Shown here piece by piece: positions 1-9,145 of a DNA stretch of 64,000 bases. The position numbers were made by a program, and so were the translations under genes. Every line of letters starts with the position of its first letter. The first letter of the stretch is position 1. Below the pieces are notes generated by a model, which worked only from the letters and a program-made list of their open reading frames with translations, was not told the DNA's origin and ran no database searches. The DNA comes from Bradyrhizobium guangxiense (GTDB lineage: Bacteria > Pseudomonadota > Alphaproteobacteria > Rhizobiales > Xanthobacteraceae), in assembly GCF_004114915.1 (NCBI RefSeq), contig NZ_CP022219.1, forward strand, positions 6,602,501 through 6,666,500, read 5' to 3'.

Positions 1-91
1 CCGGATAATCGGCGGCAAGGGCCTTCGACAGCGGGGTGGCTGCAAGCGGACTGGCGGCGAGCAGGCCCAGCGCGGTACGGCGAGTGATCAT
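1..91 (-). CDS. Exported protein, N-terminus only (cut by window edge)
   Basis: Thirty codons are visible, starting at an ATG on the minus strand at 91 with a GGGAGAA ribosome site upstream. They encode a signal peptide: TRRTALGLLAAS has the paired arginines of a Tat or strong Sec signal, a hydrophobic core follows, and ALAADYP gives a plausible cleavage after AxA. A start of this kind followed by DYP is common in substrate-binding receptors of tripartite tricarboxylate (Bug-type) transporters, but that is only a guess from the signal region. The mature protein lies outside the window. Confidence 0.6.
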   Translation of the reverse strand, partial: MITRRTALGLLAASPLAATPLSKALAADYP

Positions 92-214
92 CTCAAGGGT
101 TCTCCCAGTGTTGTTCTTGAAGCCAGATGGCTTGAGCCCGGCGTCGGTGGGGTTGTAACAAAGCTTGCCGCAGGCGGAAAGTGCACGGGGCGCATCACGA
201 CGAAAGGATAAGAC

Positions 215-625
215 ATGCCGGTCAAGGTCGAAGCTCTCGATCATCTCGTGATCAACGTCTCCGATGTCGCGACCACCGCGGACTGGTACCGCAGGATTCT
301 CGGCATGGAAGTCAAGGTGTTCGATCCCGGCGGCGGCAAAGCGCCGCGGACTTCACTTCATTTTGGTAACCAGAAGATCAACGTCCGGCCGCGCGATGCC
401 GACAAGGTGGAATGGTTCACCGCGGACCACCAGACCGCCGGCAGCGAGGACCTCTGCTTCCTGACCTCGGCAGCGCCCGACGAGGTGGTGGCGCATTTGC
501 AGGCACACAACGTTGCGATCGAGGAAGGCCCGGGCCCCAGGCAGGGCGCGCGCGGAACGCTGCGCTCGGTCTATTGCCGCGATCCGGATGGCAGCTTGAT
601 CGAGATCTCGTCCTACGGGGATTGA
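215..625 (+). CDS. VOC superfamily protein (glyoxalase/dioxygenase fold)
   Basis: A 136-residue single-domain VOC protein. It opens with LDHLVINVSD and ADWYRRILGMEV, the usual first beta-alpha-beta motif, and ends with RDPDGSLIEISSYGD. Candidate metal ligands are H10 and E130, the first and last ligands of the VOC site. The start is supported by GAAAGGATAAGAC directly before the ATG. Members of this family act as glyoxalases, dioxygenases or resistance proteins; the substrate cannot be read from the sequence. The acyl-CoA ligase gene follows 99 bp downstream on the same strand, so cotranscription is possible. Confidence 0.85.
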   Translation: MPVKVEALDHLVINVSDVATTADWYRRILGMEVKVFDPGGGKAPRTSLHFGNQKINVRPRDADKVEWFTADHQTAGSEDLCFLTSAAPDEVVAHLQAHNVAIEEGPGPRQGARGTLRSVYCRDPDGSLIEISSYGD

Positions 626-724
626 GGCGCTCCCCCGATTTGCTCCCTGCGTCGTCCGATGGCAGAAAGACGCAATCATCAAGAGGCAGCCGCCACCAAG
701 ATGCAGGCTGCACGGGGAGGAGCC

Positions 725-2305
725 ATGTCACTTCAACAGAGCACAGCCGGAATCGTCGGCCCATTCGACGGGCTCGACGTGCCCTGGCTGCTCGAGATGC
801 GCGCCAGGGTCCGTCGTGATCATCCGTTCCTGATCTGGGCGCCGTTCGACGCGCCGGCGCGGCGCTGGAGCTATGGTGAATTTCACGAGCGGGTCGGTGC
901 GCTCGCCGCAGGCCTCGCCAAGCGCGGCGTGCGTCCAGGCGAATATGTGCTCATCCATCTCGACAATTGCATCGAGGCGCTGCTGGCCTGGTTTGCCTGT
1001 GTCGAGCTCGGCGCCATTGCGGTCACCACCAACACGCGCTCGGCGCCGGCGGAGATCGCATATTTCGCCGACCATTGCGGCGCGGTCGCCGCGATCACGC
1101 AGCCGGCCTATGTGGAAGTCGTCGCGCAGAACTGCCGCAACATTCGCTGGCTGGCGGTGACCTCGCACGATGCGGGCGCCGCGCCGGCACAGCCGGTCTC
1201 CCGCGGCGACAGCTTCGAATCCCTGTTCGCCGACAGCGCCGAGCGTCCGACGCGCGCGACCGATCCGCTCGCGCCGTGCAGCGTGCAATACACCTCGGGT
1301 ACGACGTCGCGGCCGAAGGCGGTGCTGTGGACCCACGCCAACGCGCTGTGGGGTGCCAAGATCAACGCCGCGCATGAGGACTTGCATGCGAGTGACGTGC
1401 ACCAGGCCTATCTGCCGCTGTTCCACACCAATGCGCTAGCCTATTCCATGCTCGCGACGCTGTGGGTCGGGGCCCCCTGCGTGATCCAGCCGCGCTTTTC
1501 CGCCAGCCGGTTCTGGGGCGTCGCGCGCGAGCACGGCGCGACGTGGACCTCGACGATTCCGTTCTGCATGAAGGCGCTGCTCGAGCAGGAGATCCCGAAA
1601 GACCACAAATTCCGTCTCTGGGGCTCGGCGATCAACGAGCCGCCGGCCTTCGCCGGCTTCGGCGTCAAGGTCATCGGATGGTGGGGCATGACCGAGACCA
1701 TCACCCACGGCATCGTCGGCGAGGTCGACCAGCCCAATATCCCGATGTCGATCGGCCGCGCCGCTCCCGAATATCAGATCCGCATCACCGACGATGACGG
1801 CCGGCCGACCGAGGTCGGCGGCACCGGCAATCTCGCGATCAAGGGCATCCCCGGCCTGTCGCTGTTCGCCGAATATCTGCACAACGAGAAGGCGACGCGC
1901 GAGAGTTTTGACGCGCACGGCTTCTTCCTCACCGGCGATCGCGTCGAGCGGCTTCAAGACGGCTACATCAAGTTCGGCGACCGCGCCAAGGACATGTTGA
2001 AGGTCGGCGGCGAGAACGTCGCGGCCTCCGAGATCGAGCAGGTGATCGCGCTGGTGCCGGGCGTGCGCGAGGCCGCCGTGGTGGCGAAATCGCATCCGAT
2101 GCTGGACGAGGTGCCTGTTGTCTTCATCATTCCGCAGGGCGGCGTGGCCGGCGCTGCGCCCGATCTGCACGAGCGCGTGATGACGGCCTGCCGCAAGGGT
2201 CTCGCCGACTTCAAGGTGCCGCGCGAGATCCGCCTGGTCGAGGACATGCCGCGCTCAACGCTGGAGAAGGTAGCGAAGGCGGAGCTGCGGAAGATGGTGG
2301 GATGA
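725..2305 (+). CDS. AMP-dependent acyl-CoA synthetase/ligase
   Basis: A 526-residue member of the acyl-adenylate-forming superfamily, which activates a carboxylic acid with ATP and transfers it to CoA. The A3 phosphate-binding loop YTSGTTSRPKAV begins near residue 189, GWWGMTET (A5) lies near 318-325, and TGDRVERLQDGYIKFGDRAKD followed by GGENV (A7/A8) near 404-433. The C-terminal PRSTLEKVAK carries the adenylation lysine. I chose the ATG at 725 because GGGGAGGAGCC precedes it; the reading frame stays open upstream to 659 but without a good ribosome site. The sequence resembles carnitine/crotonobetaine-CoA ligase-like proteins, but the acid used is unknown. It converges on the HD-GYP gene across a palindromic repeat. 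Confidence 0.88.
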   Translation: MSLQQSTAGIVGPFDGLDVPWLLEMRARVRRDHPFLIWAPFDAPARRWSYGEFHERVGALAAGLAKRGVRPGEYVLIHLDNCIEALLAWFACVELGAIAVTTNTRSAPAEIAYFADHCGAVAAITQPAYVEVVAQNCRNIRWLAVTSHDAGAAPAQPVSRGDSFESLFADSAERPTRATDPLAPCSVQYTSGTTSRPKAVLWTHANALWGAKINAAHEDLHASDVHQAYLPLFHTNALAYSMLATLWVGAPCVIQPRFSASRFWGVAREHGATWTSTIPFCMKALLEQEIPKDHKFRLWGSAINEPPAFAGFGVKVIGWWGMTETITHGIVGEVDQPNIPMSIGRAAPEYQIRITDDDGRPTEVGGTGNLAIKGIPGLSLFAEYLHNEKATRESFDAHGFFLTGDRVERLQDGYIKFGDRAKDMLKVGGENVAASEIEQVIALVPGVREAAVVAKSHPMLDEVPVVFIIPQGGVAGAAPDLHERVMTACRKGLADFKVPREIRLVEDMPRSTLEKVAKAELRKMVG

Positions 2306-2314
2306 TGGAGTGAT

Positions 2315-2354
2315 GTCATTCCGGGGCGACGCGGAGCGTTGAACCCGGAATGAC
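2315..2354. repeat. Palindromic REP-like element between convergent genes
   Basis: A 40-bp imperfect palindrome with arms GTCATTCCGGG and CCCGGAATGAC. It lies between the stop codons of the acyl-CoA ligase (2305) and the HD-GYP gene (2366). The same arm sequence recurs at 8932-9040, 47444-47507 and 50034-50143. Its place between converging genes would suit a role in RNA end formation, but there is no T-run. Confidence 0.8.
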
Positions 2355-2365
2355 GGATTGGATCG

Positions 2366-3460
2366 TCAGAACGACCCCAGCGCCACCGGGCGGAATGCCT
2401 GCAGCAGCTGCTGGTCGAGCTTGCCTCCCATGCCTTCCATCATCGTGAACGCACGCGAATGCGTGAAGGGCATGCGATAGGCGCGCTTCTCGACGAGCGC
2501 AGCGTAGATGTCGACGATCGTCGTCAGCCGCACGATGTCGCTGATCTGGTTCGACGACAGGCCGTTCGGATAGCCGGTGCCGTCGAGGAACTCGTGGTGA
2601 TGCAGCACCACGTCGAGCATCTCCGGCGGGAAGCCGCCTTGCGCGGCCAGCGCGTCATAGCCGCGGCGCGGATGCTGGCGGACCTCGGCCATCTCCTCGT
2701 CGGTCAGCTTGCCGGGCTTGTCGAGCAGCGCGGTGGGAACGAAGGCCTTGCCGACGTCGTGCAGCAGCGCGGCGCGGGTCAGGCGGCGCTGGTCGTCCTC
2801 GCGCATGCCGAGATGCTGGGCGAAGGCGACCGCGAAGCCGGTCACGAACAGGCAGTGACGATAGCTGCCGACATGGTGGCAGCCCACCGTGGTGAGCCAT
2901 TCGCGCAGCGAGGAATGCTTGATCGCCTTCAGGATCTTGCTTTCCGCGGCGATGACATCGTCGAAGGTCAGGGGCACGCCGAGCGGCAGCTTCTCGAACA
3001 TCTTCGCCAACACCGCATGCGCCGCTTCGACTCCGCGGTTGAGCGTCTTGCCGCGATCGGTCGCGTCATAGACGGCGGTGTCCGGAAAGGCGGCGCGGAT
3101 GCGCTGAAGGATGGCCTCGGGCTGGAGCGGCCGCGAAATGGTGTCGGTCGCGCCAAGCGCCCACGCCTGCATGGTGCCGTGATGAAGTGCGTCGGCGAGC
3201 ACGAACAACCGCGGCATCGAACGATAGGCATCGCCCCGCAGCTTGTTGCGCACCCGCTGCACGCTCTCGGGCGAGCGCAGGTTGATGTCGACCACGAGGC
3301 CGGAGAGATCGCGCGAGGGCTGCTCGGGGATGTCCTGCGTCGTCACCGTCGAGACGTCGCCGACTGCCTTCAGGATGCTGGCGAGCTCGGAGCTCTCGTC
3401 GGTTCGGTCGGAGGCGAGCAGAAGCCGGCGTTTGGCGGCGGTTTTGGCTGGCGCGTTCAT
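2366..3460 (-). CDS. HD-GYP domain protein with degenerate receiver domain
   Basis: A 364-residue protein with an N-terminal receiver-like domain (about 11-125) and a C-terminal HD-GYP domain (about 150-350). HD-GYP proteins usually hydrolyse cyclic di-GMP. The HD pair is H234-D235 in LLHDVGK, and the signature HHHEFLDGTGYPNGL at 287-301 includes the GYP triplet at 296-298, so the hydrolase looks intact. In the receiver part D58 may be the phosphoacceptor, but the usual Lys-Pro near the end is Arg-Pro (SRPLQP, R110), and no clear N-terminal acidic pair is seen. No histidine kinase or GGDEF gene is adjacent. Confidence 0.87.
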   Translation of the reverse strand: MNAPAKTAAKRRLLLASDRTDESSELASILKAVGDVSTVTTQDIPEQPSRDLSGLVVDINLRSPESVQRVRNKLRGDAYRSMPRLFVLADALHHGTMQAWALGATDTISRPLQPEAILQRIRAAFPDTAVYDATDRGKTLNRGVEAAHAVLAKMFEKLPLGVPLTFDDVIAAESKILKAIKHSSLREWLTTVGCHHVGSYRHCLFVTGFAVAFAQHLGMREDDQRRLTRAALLHDVGKAFVPTALLDKPGKLTDEEMAEVRQHPRRGYDALAAQGGFPPEMLDVVLHHHEFLDGTGYPNGLSSNQISDIVRLTTIVDIYAALVEKRAYRMPFTHSRAFTMMEGMGGKLDQQLLQAFRPVALGSF

Positions 3461-3793
3461 GACTTCCCCAAAGCATGGGACGGGATTTGATGACAGCCTA
3501 AGCCGGATCAGGTTCTCCGGCCCTTAAGAGGCGTGCTCAATGGAACCTTGGGGAATTGCACGCAATTTTACGGATTTCGGGATCCCCGAGGCCGCGCATC
3601 AAATCCGTGAAAACAACCCCATGCACAGTAGAACGGGCCTTGATGGATAAGGGGAATTTCGAACGCATCGTCGTCGCCTGGCTCGACCTGGCGACCCAGT
3701 ACGCCGAGGCGGCGCAGCTGGAGCCGAAAAGCCGCGCTGTACTGGATTCCCCGCTTTCGCGGGGAATGACAGCGAGTATGGGGAAACGGTCTC
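3461..3793. other. Gap with a possible gene remnant
   Basis: Between the HD-GYP start and the terminator of the molybdenum enzyme operon I see no confident gene. A plus-strand frame from 3642 begins MDKGNFERIVVAWLDLATQY, looks protein-like for about 30 residues, then runs through a palindromic repeat and a terminator to a stop at 3894. It may be the eroded start of a small gene or chance. Confidence 0.35.
3737..3772. repeat. Palindromic repeat
   Basis: A hairpin-forming element with arms ATTCCCCGC and GCGGGGAAT around a short TTTC loop, flanked by CTGTACTGG and GACAG. It looks like the short dispersed palindromes of Bradyrhizobium and falls inside the doubtful frame at 3642. Confidence 0.7.
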
Positions 3794-3828
3794 GAAAAAA
3801 ATCCGCCGGAGGTGGCCCTCCGGCGGAT
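3794..3828 (-). terminator. Intrinsic terminator of the molybdenum hydroxylase operon
   Basis: Read on the minus strand this is a perfect 11-bp stem (ATCCGCCGGAG with CTCCGGCGGAT, plus-strand notation) with a 6-base loop, followed by seven T residues. It lies just beyond the stop codon of the molybdopterin subunit at 3857, so it very likely ends that transcript. Confidence 0.9.
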
Positions 3829-3856
3829 CAACTCGTTTGGCGATCGCAGCCCGGCC

Positions 3857-6151
3857 CTACGCCTTCATGCTGGCCTTCACCGCCTCCGCCGTGATCGGCA
3901 GGGCCCGCACGCGGGCGCCTGAAGCGTTGAAGATGGCGTTGCCGATGGCGGGCGCGACCACCGTCACCGCGGGCTCGCCCACGCCGGTGGCGTTCTCGCC
4001 ATTGGCGATCACGGCAACCGCGACCTCGGGCGTCTGGCTCATGCGCAAGGGCCGGTAGCTGTCGAAATTGGTCTGCTCGATGCCACCGTCCTTCAGCGTC
4101 GCCTTCTCGTACATTGCCAGCGAAAGGCCCCACAGCGCCGCGCCCTCGACCTGGGCGCGGATATTGTCGGGATGCACCTGCGTGCCGACGTCGGTCGCGA
4201 CCGTGAGCTTCTTCACGGTGACCTCTCCCGACGGGGCGACTGCGACATGGGCGACGCAGGCCGTCCAGCTCGCGGTGGCACGTTCCTGCGAGGAGACGCA
4301 GGCGACGCCCATGCCCTCGCCCTTCGGCAGCTTGCGGGTGCCGTAGCCGGCAAGCCCCATCGCCGCCAGCAACGTGTTGCGCAGCCGCTGCGCACCGCCG
4401 TCGTTCTTGCCGGCGCCGTCGAGCAGCGAGATGCGGAACTGGGCCGGATCCTTGCCCGTGGCGGCCGCAATCTCGTCAATCATGCTTTCGACCGCCCAGA
4501 AGGTCCAGCCCGGCGCCACCGAGCGGAGCTGGCCGGACGGCGTGGCATTGTGCGCGAGCTCGTTCTTGATCGCGCGCACATAGTGGTTGGGCACGGTGTA
4601 GAAGAAGTCCGCGCCATTAACCGTGAAGCTGTCGAGCGGTCCCTTCTTGTCGACCGAGGGCGTCAGGAAATCGGGGATCCCCCAGCGCGCGGTCGGCCAG
4701 GCCGAAACCACGTCGTGGCTGAGCGCGACGAGCTTGCCGTCGCCGTCCACGCCGGCCTTCACTTTCTGGTAGGTGAGCGGCCGCGAGAAATCCATCGTCA
4801 TGTCGTTCTCGCGCGAGTAGATCACCTTGACCGGCTTGCCGACCGCCTTCGCCGCCTGCACGGCCGGGACCATCATGTCGGCATCGAGCCTGCGGCCAAA
4901 GCCGCCGCCGAGCCAATGCTGATGCATCACGACGAATTTCGGATCGATTCCGGCTGCGCCCGCGGCGATCGCGCCGGAGCGCGTCGCGAACTGGTTGCCG
5001 GAATAGATGTGCAGGATGTCGCCCTTGAACTCCGCGGTGGCGTTCATCGGCTCCAGCGGCGCATGGATGTTGATGCTGGTGGTGTATTCGGCCTCGACCA
5101 CCTTGGCCGCCGTGCCGAAGGCAGCAGCGGGATCGCCGTCCTTGACGAAGAACTGGCCGGAATCCTCCAAGCCCTGAAGGCGCTTGGCCTCATCCAGCAG
5201 CGACTGGCTCGACAGCTTGGCGTTCGGACCGCCGTCATAGGTGATCTTCAGCGCATCCGCCGCCTTGCGCGCGTTCGCATAGGTGTTGGCGACCGCGACG
5301 ACCCAGCCGGACGTGGTGCCGGTCTTGTCGTCGAGGATCACGGCCTTGATGAAGCCGGGCACCTTCTTGGCGTCGCCGTCGTCGACCGATTTCACCGTCG
5401 CGCCGAAGCGCACCGGCGGGGTCACCACCTTGCCGTAGGCCATGCCTGGCAGCATCACGTCGATGCCGTATTTGGCCGTGCCGTTGGTCTTGGAGGGGAT
5501 GTCGAGCTGCGGCACCGAGACGCCGATCATGGTGTATTGATCCGGCGTCTTCAGCTTGATCGCCTTCAATTCGTCCGGCGTGAAGGTCTTCGTCGCCTTG
5601 CCGCTCTTGACGATCTCGGCAAAGCTCATCTGCTTCTTCGACTTCGGATGCGAGATCACGGAGTCGCGAACGACGAGCTGATCCTTGAAGTAGGGCGGCA
5701 GGCCCATGGCCGCGGCTGCGGCCTCCGTCAAGGCGATACGGCCGGCAGCACCCGCCCGGCTCATCGCCTCAAAGTTCATCATGGTCGACCAGCTGCCGCC
5801 GGTGATCTGCGCGCCCAAGACCGGATCGTTGAACTTGGGATCGTTGGAGGCGAGCTGCACCCGCATGTCGCTCCATTTCGCGCCGAGCTCCTCGCAGGCG
5901 ATCTGCGCCATGGTGGAGGCGATGTGCTGGCCCATGTCGGCCTTGCCGCAGGTCACGGTGACGAGGCCATCCGGCGAGATCGCGTACCACACGCTCGGCT
6001 CGAAATTGGCGGGCGCCGCGGCCGACGCAGCATCGATGCCGGGCACGCCGGCATAGCCGAGCACGAGGCCGGTCGCGGCAGTGCCGACCAGGAAGGAGCG
6101 GCGGCTGAGATCGGTCGTCGCGGGGGCGAGGTTCTTGACGTGCTCGTTCAT
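3857..6151 (-). CDS. Xanthine dehydrogenase-family molybdopterin-binding subunit (IorB-like)
   Basis: A 764-residue large subunit of a molybdenum hydroxylase. The N-terminus has a Tat signal ([20 protein letters not shown]), so the folded, cofactor-loaded complex is probably exported to the periplasm. Molybdopterin motifs include [13 protein letters not shown] and the C-terminal GVGEPAV, with the expected catalytic glutamate at 726. Length and Tat signal fit the isoquinoline 1-oxidoreductase/aldehyde dehydrogenase type better than cytosolic xanthine dehydrogenase. The start at 6151 overlaps the stop of the 2Fe-2S subunit by ATGA, indicating translational coupling. A longer frame reaching 7006 only reads through the small subunit region and is rejected. 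The physiological substrate is unknown, and no cytochrome subunit is adjacent. Confidence 0.88.
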   Translation of the reverse strand: MNEHVKNLAPATTDLSRRSFLVGTAATGLVLGYAGVPGIDAASAAAPANFEPSVWYAISPDGLVTVTCGKADMGQHIASTMAQIACEELGAKWSDMRVQLASNDPKFNDPVLGAQITGGSWSTMMNFEAMSRAGAAGRIALTEAAAAAMGLPPYFKDQLVVRDSVISHPKSKKQMSFAEIVKSGKATKTFTPDELKAIKLKTPDQYTMIGVSVPQLDIPSKTNGTAKYGIDVMLPGMAYGKVVTPPVRFGATVKSVDDGDAKKVPGFIKAVILDDKTGTTSGWVVAVANTYANARKAADALKITYDGGPNAKLSSQSLLDEAKRLQGLEDSGQFFVKDGDPAAAFGTAAKVVEAEYTTSINIHAPLEPMNATAEFKGDILHIYSGNQFATRSGAIAAGAAGIDPKFVVMHQHWLGGGFGRRLDADMMVPAVQAAKAVGKPVKVIYSRENDMTMDFSRPLTYQKVKAGVDGDGKLVALSHDVVSAWPTARWGIPDFLTPSVDKKGPLDSFTVNGADFFYTVPNHYVRAIKNELAHNATPSGQLRSVAPGWTFWAVESMIDEIAAATGKDPAQFRISLLDGAGKNDGGAQRLRNTLLAAMGLAGYGTRKLPKGEGMGVACVSSQERATASWTACVAHVAVAPSGEVTVKKLTVATDVGTQVHPDNIRAQVEGAALWGLSLAMYEKATLKDGGIEQTNFDSYRPLRMSQTPEVAVAVIANGENATGVGEPAVTVVAPAIGNAIFNASGARVRALPITAEAVKASMKA

Positions 6152-6639
6152 GTGGGCCTCCGCTCGCTGGAGGCTGCCGACGCGGTGCGCATCTCCGATG
6201 CGGCGCGCATGATCGCCTTCTGGATCCGCGAATAGGTCATGCAACGGCAGAGATTGCCGTCCATATGCGCTACGACCTCTTCCCTGGTCGGATTGGGATT
6301 CTTCGCCAGTAGCGAGGCCGCCTGCATGATCTGCCCGGATTGGCAGTAGCCGCATTGCGGCACCTGCTCGGCGATCCATGCCTTCTGCAAGGGATGATCG
6401 CCCTTGGCGGAAAGGCCTTCGATGGTGGTGATCTTCTTGCCGGCGACGTCGCCGACCATGGTCTGGCACGAGCGCACCGCTTCGCCGTTGACGTGCACGG
6501 TGCAGGCCCCGCACAACCCGGCACCGCAACCGAACTTGGTACCGGTCATCTGCAATTGCTCGCGGATCGCCCAGAGGAGCGGCGTGTCGTTCGCCGCATC
6601 CACGGACAGACTCCGCCCGTTGATGGTGAGAGTTGGCAT
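6148..6639 (-). CDS. (2Fe-2S)-binding subunit of molybdenum hydroxylase (IorA-like)
   Basis: A 163-residue protein with the two iron-sulphur domains of the molybdenum hydroxylase small subunit. The plant-type ferredoxin cluster uses C38, C43, C46 and C58 (CGAGLCGAC...C). The helical-domain cluster uses C96, C99, C131 and C133 (CGYC and CRC). The ATG at 6639 is preceded by GGGGAAG; further upstream in-frame codons have no such site. It carries electrons from the molybdopterin centre of the partner encoded directly downstream, with which it overlaps by 4 bp. Confidence 0.9.
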   Translation of the reverse strand: MPTLTINGRSLSVDAANDTPLLWAIREQLQMTGTKFGCGAGLCGACTVHVNGEAVRSCQTMVGDVAGKKITTIEGLSAKGDHPLQKAWIAEQVPQCGYCQSGQIMQAASLLAKNPNPTREEVVAHMDGNLCRCMTYSRIQKAIMRAASEMRTASAASSERRPT

Positions 6640-6958
6640 AGGCGTCTTCCCCTGCCGGTGCATGAAGCCGCTTACGGCGGCAACTTGAATGGCGGACGCC
6701 CACCGGGCTGGCGCCAGCCTTGGCCGCAAGCATGATCGCGTTCAGCGGCCGAGGCAAATGCAATTTGGAACGAGTCGAAAAAACTGTCTCCGCATCCGCT
6801 CGTTGTGCGCCGCGCCAAGGGCCAACGCAGCTACTGGACACAACAGCGGCGTGAGTCAGGCATGCGTGGCACGGCGACGCCGGCGGTTTCCTCCGAGTAA
6901 CCCAGCAGGCTAGGATGCGTGAGGAGAACAAGAGCAACAAACAACAAGGGTAAGCGAA
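6640..6958. promoter_or_regulatory. Divergent intergenic region
   Basis: A 319-bp gap between the minus-strand molybdenum hydroxylase operon and the plus-strand hydrolase, so promoters for both should lie here. I could not pick out a convincing -35/-10 pair. No gene or repeat is visible. Confidence 0.4.
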
Positions 6959-7723
6959 ATGCCGAAAATCAACCGGGACGGCGTCGGGATCTACTACGAG
7001 GTTCACGGCAACGGGCCGCCATTGCTACTCACCCACGGTTATTCCTCGACGTCGGCGATGTGGCATGGGCAGGTTGATGCACTGGCAAAGGATCACATGC
7101 TGATCCTGTGGGACATGCGCGGTCACGGCCAGTCCGACTATCCCGATGATCCCAAGGCCTACAGCGAAGCGCTGACTGTCGGCGACATGGCGGCGATCCT
7201 CGATGCGGTCGGCACGGAGCGCGCCATCATCGGCGGATTGTCGCTCGGCGGGGACATGTCGCTCGCGTTCTATCGGGCCTATCCGGAGCGGGCCCGCGCG
7301 CTGCTGATCATCGACACCGGCCCAGGCTTCAAGAAGGACAACGCGCGCGAGGCCTGGAATGCGCGTGCGCTCGCCACCGCCGAGAGGCTCGATCGCGAAG
7401 GCCTCGACGTGCTGAAATCGGCAACGCGCGAGCGCGCCACCGCCAGCCATCGCGATGCCAGGGGATTGGCGCTCGCCGCACGCGGCATGCTGACCCAGCG
7501 CGACGCCCGCGTAATCGAGCTGCTTCCCGACATCAAGGTGCCCTCGCTGATCGTGGTCGGCGCCGACGACACCCCGTTCCTCGCCGCGTCCGACTACATG
7601 GCCGCAAAAATCCCCGGCGCACAAAAGGTCGTGATCCCCGCCGCCGGACACGCCGTGAACATCGACCAGCCCAAGGCTTTTCTTGACGCGGTCGCGCCTT
7701 TCCTGAAGAACTTGCCGGGATAG
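6959..7723 (+). CDS. Alpha/beta-fold hydrolase
   Basis: A 254-residue single-domain alpha/beta hydrolase. The nucleophile elbow is GGLSLGG with S95. The acid is D203 or D204 in VGADDTP, and the histidine is H231 in AAGHAVN. The oxyanion motif HGYSS is at 26-30, and MRGHGQSD is the usual loop after strand 4. The ATG is preceded by AAGGGTAAGCGA. The family includes esterases, lactonases and haloperoxidase-like enzymes; nothing visible fixes the substrate. A small secreted protein gene begins 18 bp downstream, so the two are probably cotranscribed. Confidence 0.87.
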   Translation: MPKINRDGVGIYYEVHGNGPPLLLTHGYSSTSAMWHGQVDALAKDHMLILWDMRGHGQSDYPDDPKAYSEALTVGDMAAILDAVGTERAIIGGLSLGGDMSLAFYRAYPERARALLIIDTGPGFKKDNAREAWNARALATAERLDREGLDVLKSATRERATASHRDARGLALAARGMLTQRDARVIELLPDIKVPSLIVVGADDTPFLAASDYMAAKIPGAQKVVIPAAGHAVNIDQPKAFLDAVAPFLKNLPG

Positions 7724-7741
7724 CGAACAGGGACATAGGCA

Positions 7742-8077
7742 ATGAAGCGAGCAATGTTGGCTGCGGGCGCGGTGTTGCTGTCGATGTCCGCGCAGGCCGA
7801 GCCGTTCGGCACCGTGCCGCCGCGCCAGCCCTTCGTCGCCACCTTGTCGAACAACATTCCGCTCGCTTTCGGCATGGATGCCGAACAGACTGCCCGCGCC
7901 CTCGGACAGCCGCTGCAATATGTGCGCGGGCGTCCCGGCAACGAGATCTATCTCGCGCTTCGCGACATCGGCGGCAGCGGCTTGATCCCGTACCGCCACC
8001 GCCTGTTCCTGCAATTCCGCCACGGCCGGCTGGCAGGGTGGAAGGAGGATTACGGCGAGAACTGGATGTGGGAGTAA
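7742..8077 (+). CDS. Small secreted protein of unknown function
   Basis: A 111-residue protein with a clear Sec signal peptide (MKRAMLAAGAVLLSMSAQA, cleavage after AQA). The mature part of about 92 residues is not a family I recognise. It has a pattern seen in small periplasmic proteins that assess folding or binding: LGQPLQYV, NEIYLALRD, HRLFLQFRHGRLAGWKED. It ends WMWE. The gene begins 18 bp after the hydrolase and is followed by an inverted repeat. Confidence 0.75.
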   Translation: MKRAMLAAGAVLLSMSAQAEPFGTVPPRQPFVATLSNNIPLAFGMDAEQTARALGQPLQYVRGRPGNEIYLALRDIGGSGLIPYRHRLFLQFRHGRLAGWKEDYGENWMWE

Positions 8078-8083
8078 GGTGTA

Positions 8084-8200
8084 TCTCCTCATGGTGAGGA
8101 GCGCCCCAGGCGCGTCTCGAACCATGAAGGCCCGGCTGCTGCATCTCGGCCTTTCATCCTTCGAGACGCGCGCGAAGGGCGCGCTCCTCAGGATGAGGAG
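8084..8200. repeat. Long inverted repeat of the CTCATCCTGAGGAG family
   Basis: Two arms of about 50 bp face each other: CTCCTCATGGTGAGGAGCGC on the left, and on the right, read inverted, CTCCTCATCCTGAGGAGCGC. Both continue into GCGTCTCGAA. A related copy sits at 32369-32500. It lies between two plus-strand genes. Confidence 0.8.
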
Positions 8201-8242
8201 AGAGCTGAAATTTCGGATCGACAACCAAGAAGGACAACCCGC

Positions 8243-8914
8243 GTGGGACAAGACATCAAACTGACGGCGTCCGACAATTTCCAGCTCGGCGCCTATCGCG
8301 CCGATCCCGCAGGCACCCCGAAGGGCGCGGTTGTGGTGATCCAGGAGATCTTTGGCGTCAATCACCACATCCGCTCGGTCTGCGACCGTCTCGCCGGCGA
8401 AGGCTATGTCGCGATCGCGCCTTCGATCTTCGACCGGACCGCACCGAACTTCCAGTCGGGCTATACGCCCGACGAGATCGCCGAGGCGCGCAAGTTCGTC
8501 GCCAATCCAGACTGGGCGGCGATGCTGCGCGACACCCAGGCCGCAATCGATGCGGTGAAGAGCATCGGCCCGGTCGGCATCATCGGCTTTTGCTTAGGCG
8601 GCAGCATCGCCTTCGTCGCGGCGACGCGGCTGACCGGCCTGAAGGCCGCGATCGGCTATTACGGCGGCGCGGTCGTGCGCTTTGCCGATGAGACGCCGAA
8701 GGTGCCGACCCAGCTGCATTTTGGCGAGAAGGATGCCGGCATTCCCTTGACCGACGTCGAAACCGTCAAGTCGAAGCGGCCGGACGTGGAGGTGTTCATC
8801 TATCCCGGCGCCCAGCACGGCTTCCATTGCGACGAGCGTGCCAGCTACGACAAAGCCAGCGCCGACATCGCCTGGCCGCGCAGCATGGCATTCTTCGCGA
8901 AGCATTTGGCGTAG
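8243..8914 (+). CDS. Dienelactone hydrolase family protein
   Basis: A 223-residue protein starting at GTG, with AAGAAGGAC upstream. The catalytic triad of carboxymethylenebutenolidase is intact in spacing: C117 in GFCLGGS, D164 in GEKDAG and H192 in AQHGFH. EIFGV at 35-39 is the conserved oxyanion region. Dienelactone hydrolases open dienelactones in chlorocatechol breakdown, but many chromosomal copies have other ester substrates. No aromatic degradation genes are nearby, so the physiological role is open. Confidence 0.88.
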   Translation: MGQDIKLTASDNFQLGAYRADPAGTPKGAVVVIQEIFGVNHHIRSVCDRLAGEGYVAIAPSIFDRTAPNFQSGYTPDEIAEARKFVANPDWAAMLRDTQAAIDAVKSIGPVGIIGFCLGGSIAFVAATRLTGLKAAIGYYGGAVVRFADETPKVPTQLHFGEKDAGIPLTDVETVKSKRPDVEVFIYPGAQHGFHCDERASYDKASADIAWPRSMAFFAKHLA

Positions 8915-8931
8915 AGCGCAATCTCACCGTC

Positions 8932-9040
8932 GTCATTCCGGGATGCACCGCAAACCGGTGCAGACCCGGAATCCATCTGGCCGCAGAGTTGGCCGCGCGA
9001 TGGATTCCGGGCTCATCGCTGCGCGATGCCCCGGAATGAC
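8932..9040. repeat. Double REP-like palindrome
   Basis: An approximately 109-bp element with outer arms GTCATTCCGGG and CCCCGGAATGAC and inner arms CCGGAATCCAT and ATGGATTCCGG. It is related to 2315-2354 and 50034-50143. Confidence 0.8.
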
Positions 9041-9145
9041 AGCGGAGAGGGGCGCGCTGTGTCTCAAAGCAGGAATCGGGTGGCTGCATCCCGCCGCTCG
9101 GCGATAGAGCTGGCCGATCACGCCAACTCACGCCGGAACATCGCC

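Noticed and set aside
3642..3894. Small plus-strand frame
   Set aside because: Only the first 30 codons look protein-like; the rest crosses a palindromic repeat and the terminator of the opposite operon. It is kept only as a possible remnant.
4172..6235. 687-codon plus-strand frame
   Set aside because: Antisense to the molybdopterin-binding subunit, with low-complexity composition and no recognisable domain.
6152..7006. N-terminal extension of the molybdopterin subunit
   Set aside because: It reads through the 2Fe-2S subunit in another frame; the Tat signal directly after 6151 fixes the true start.
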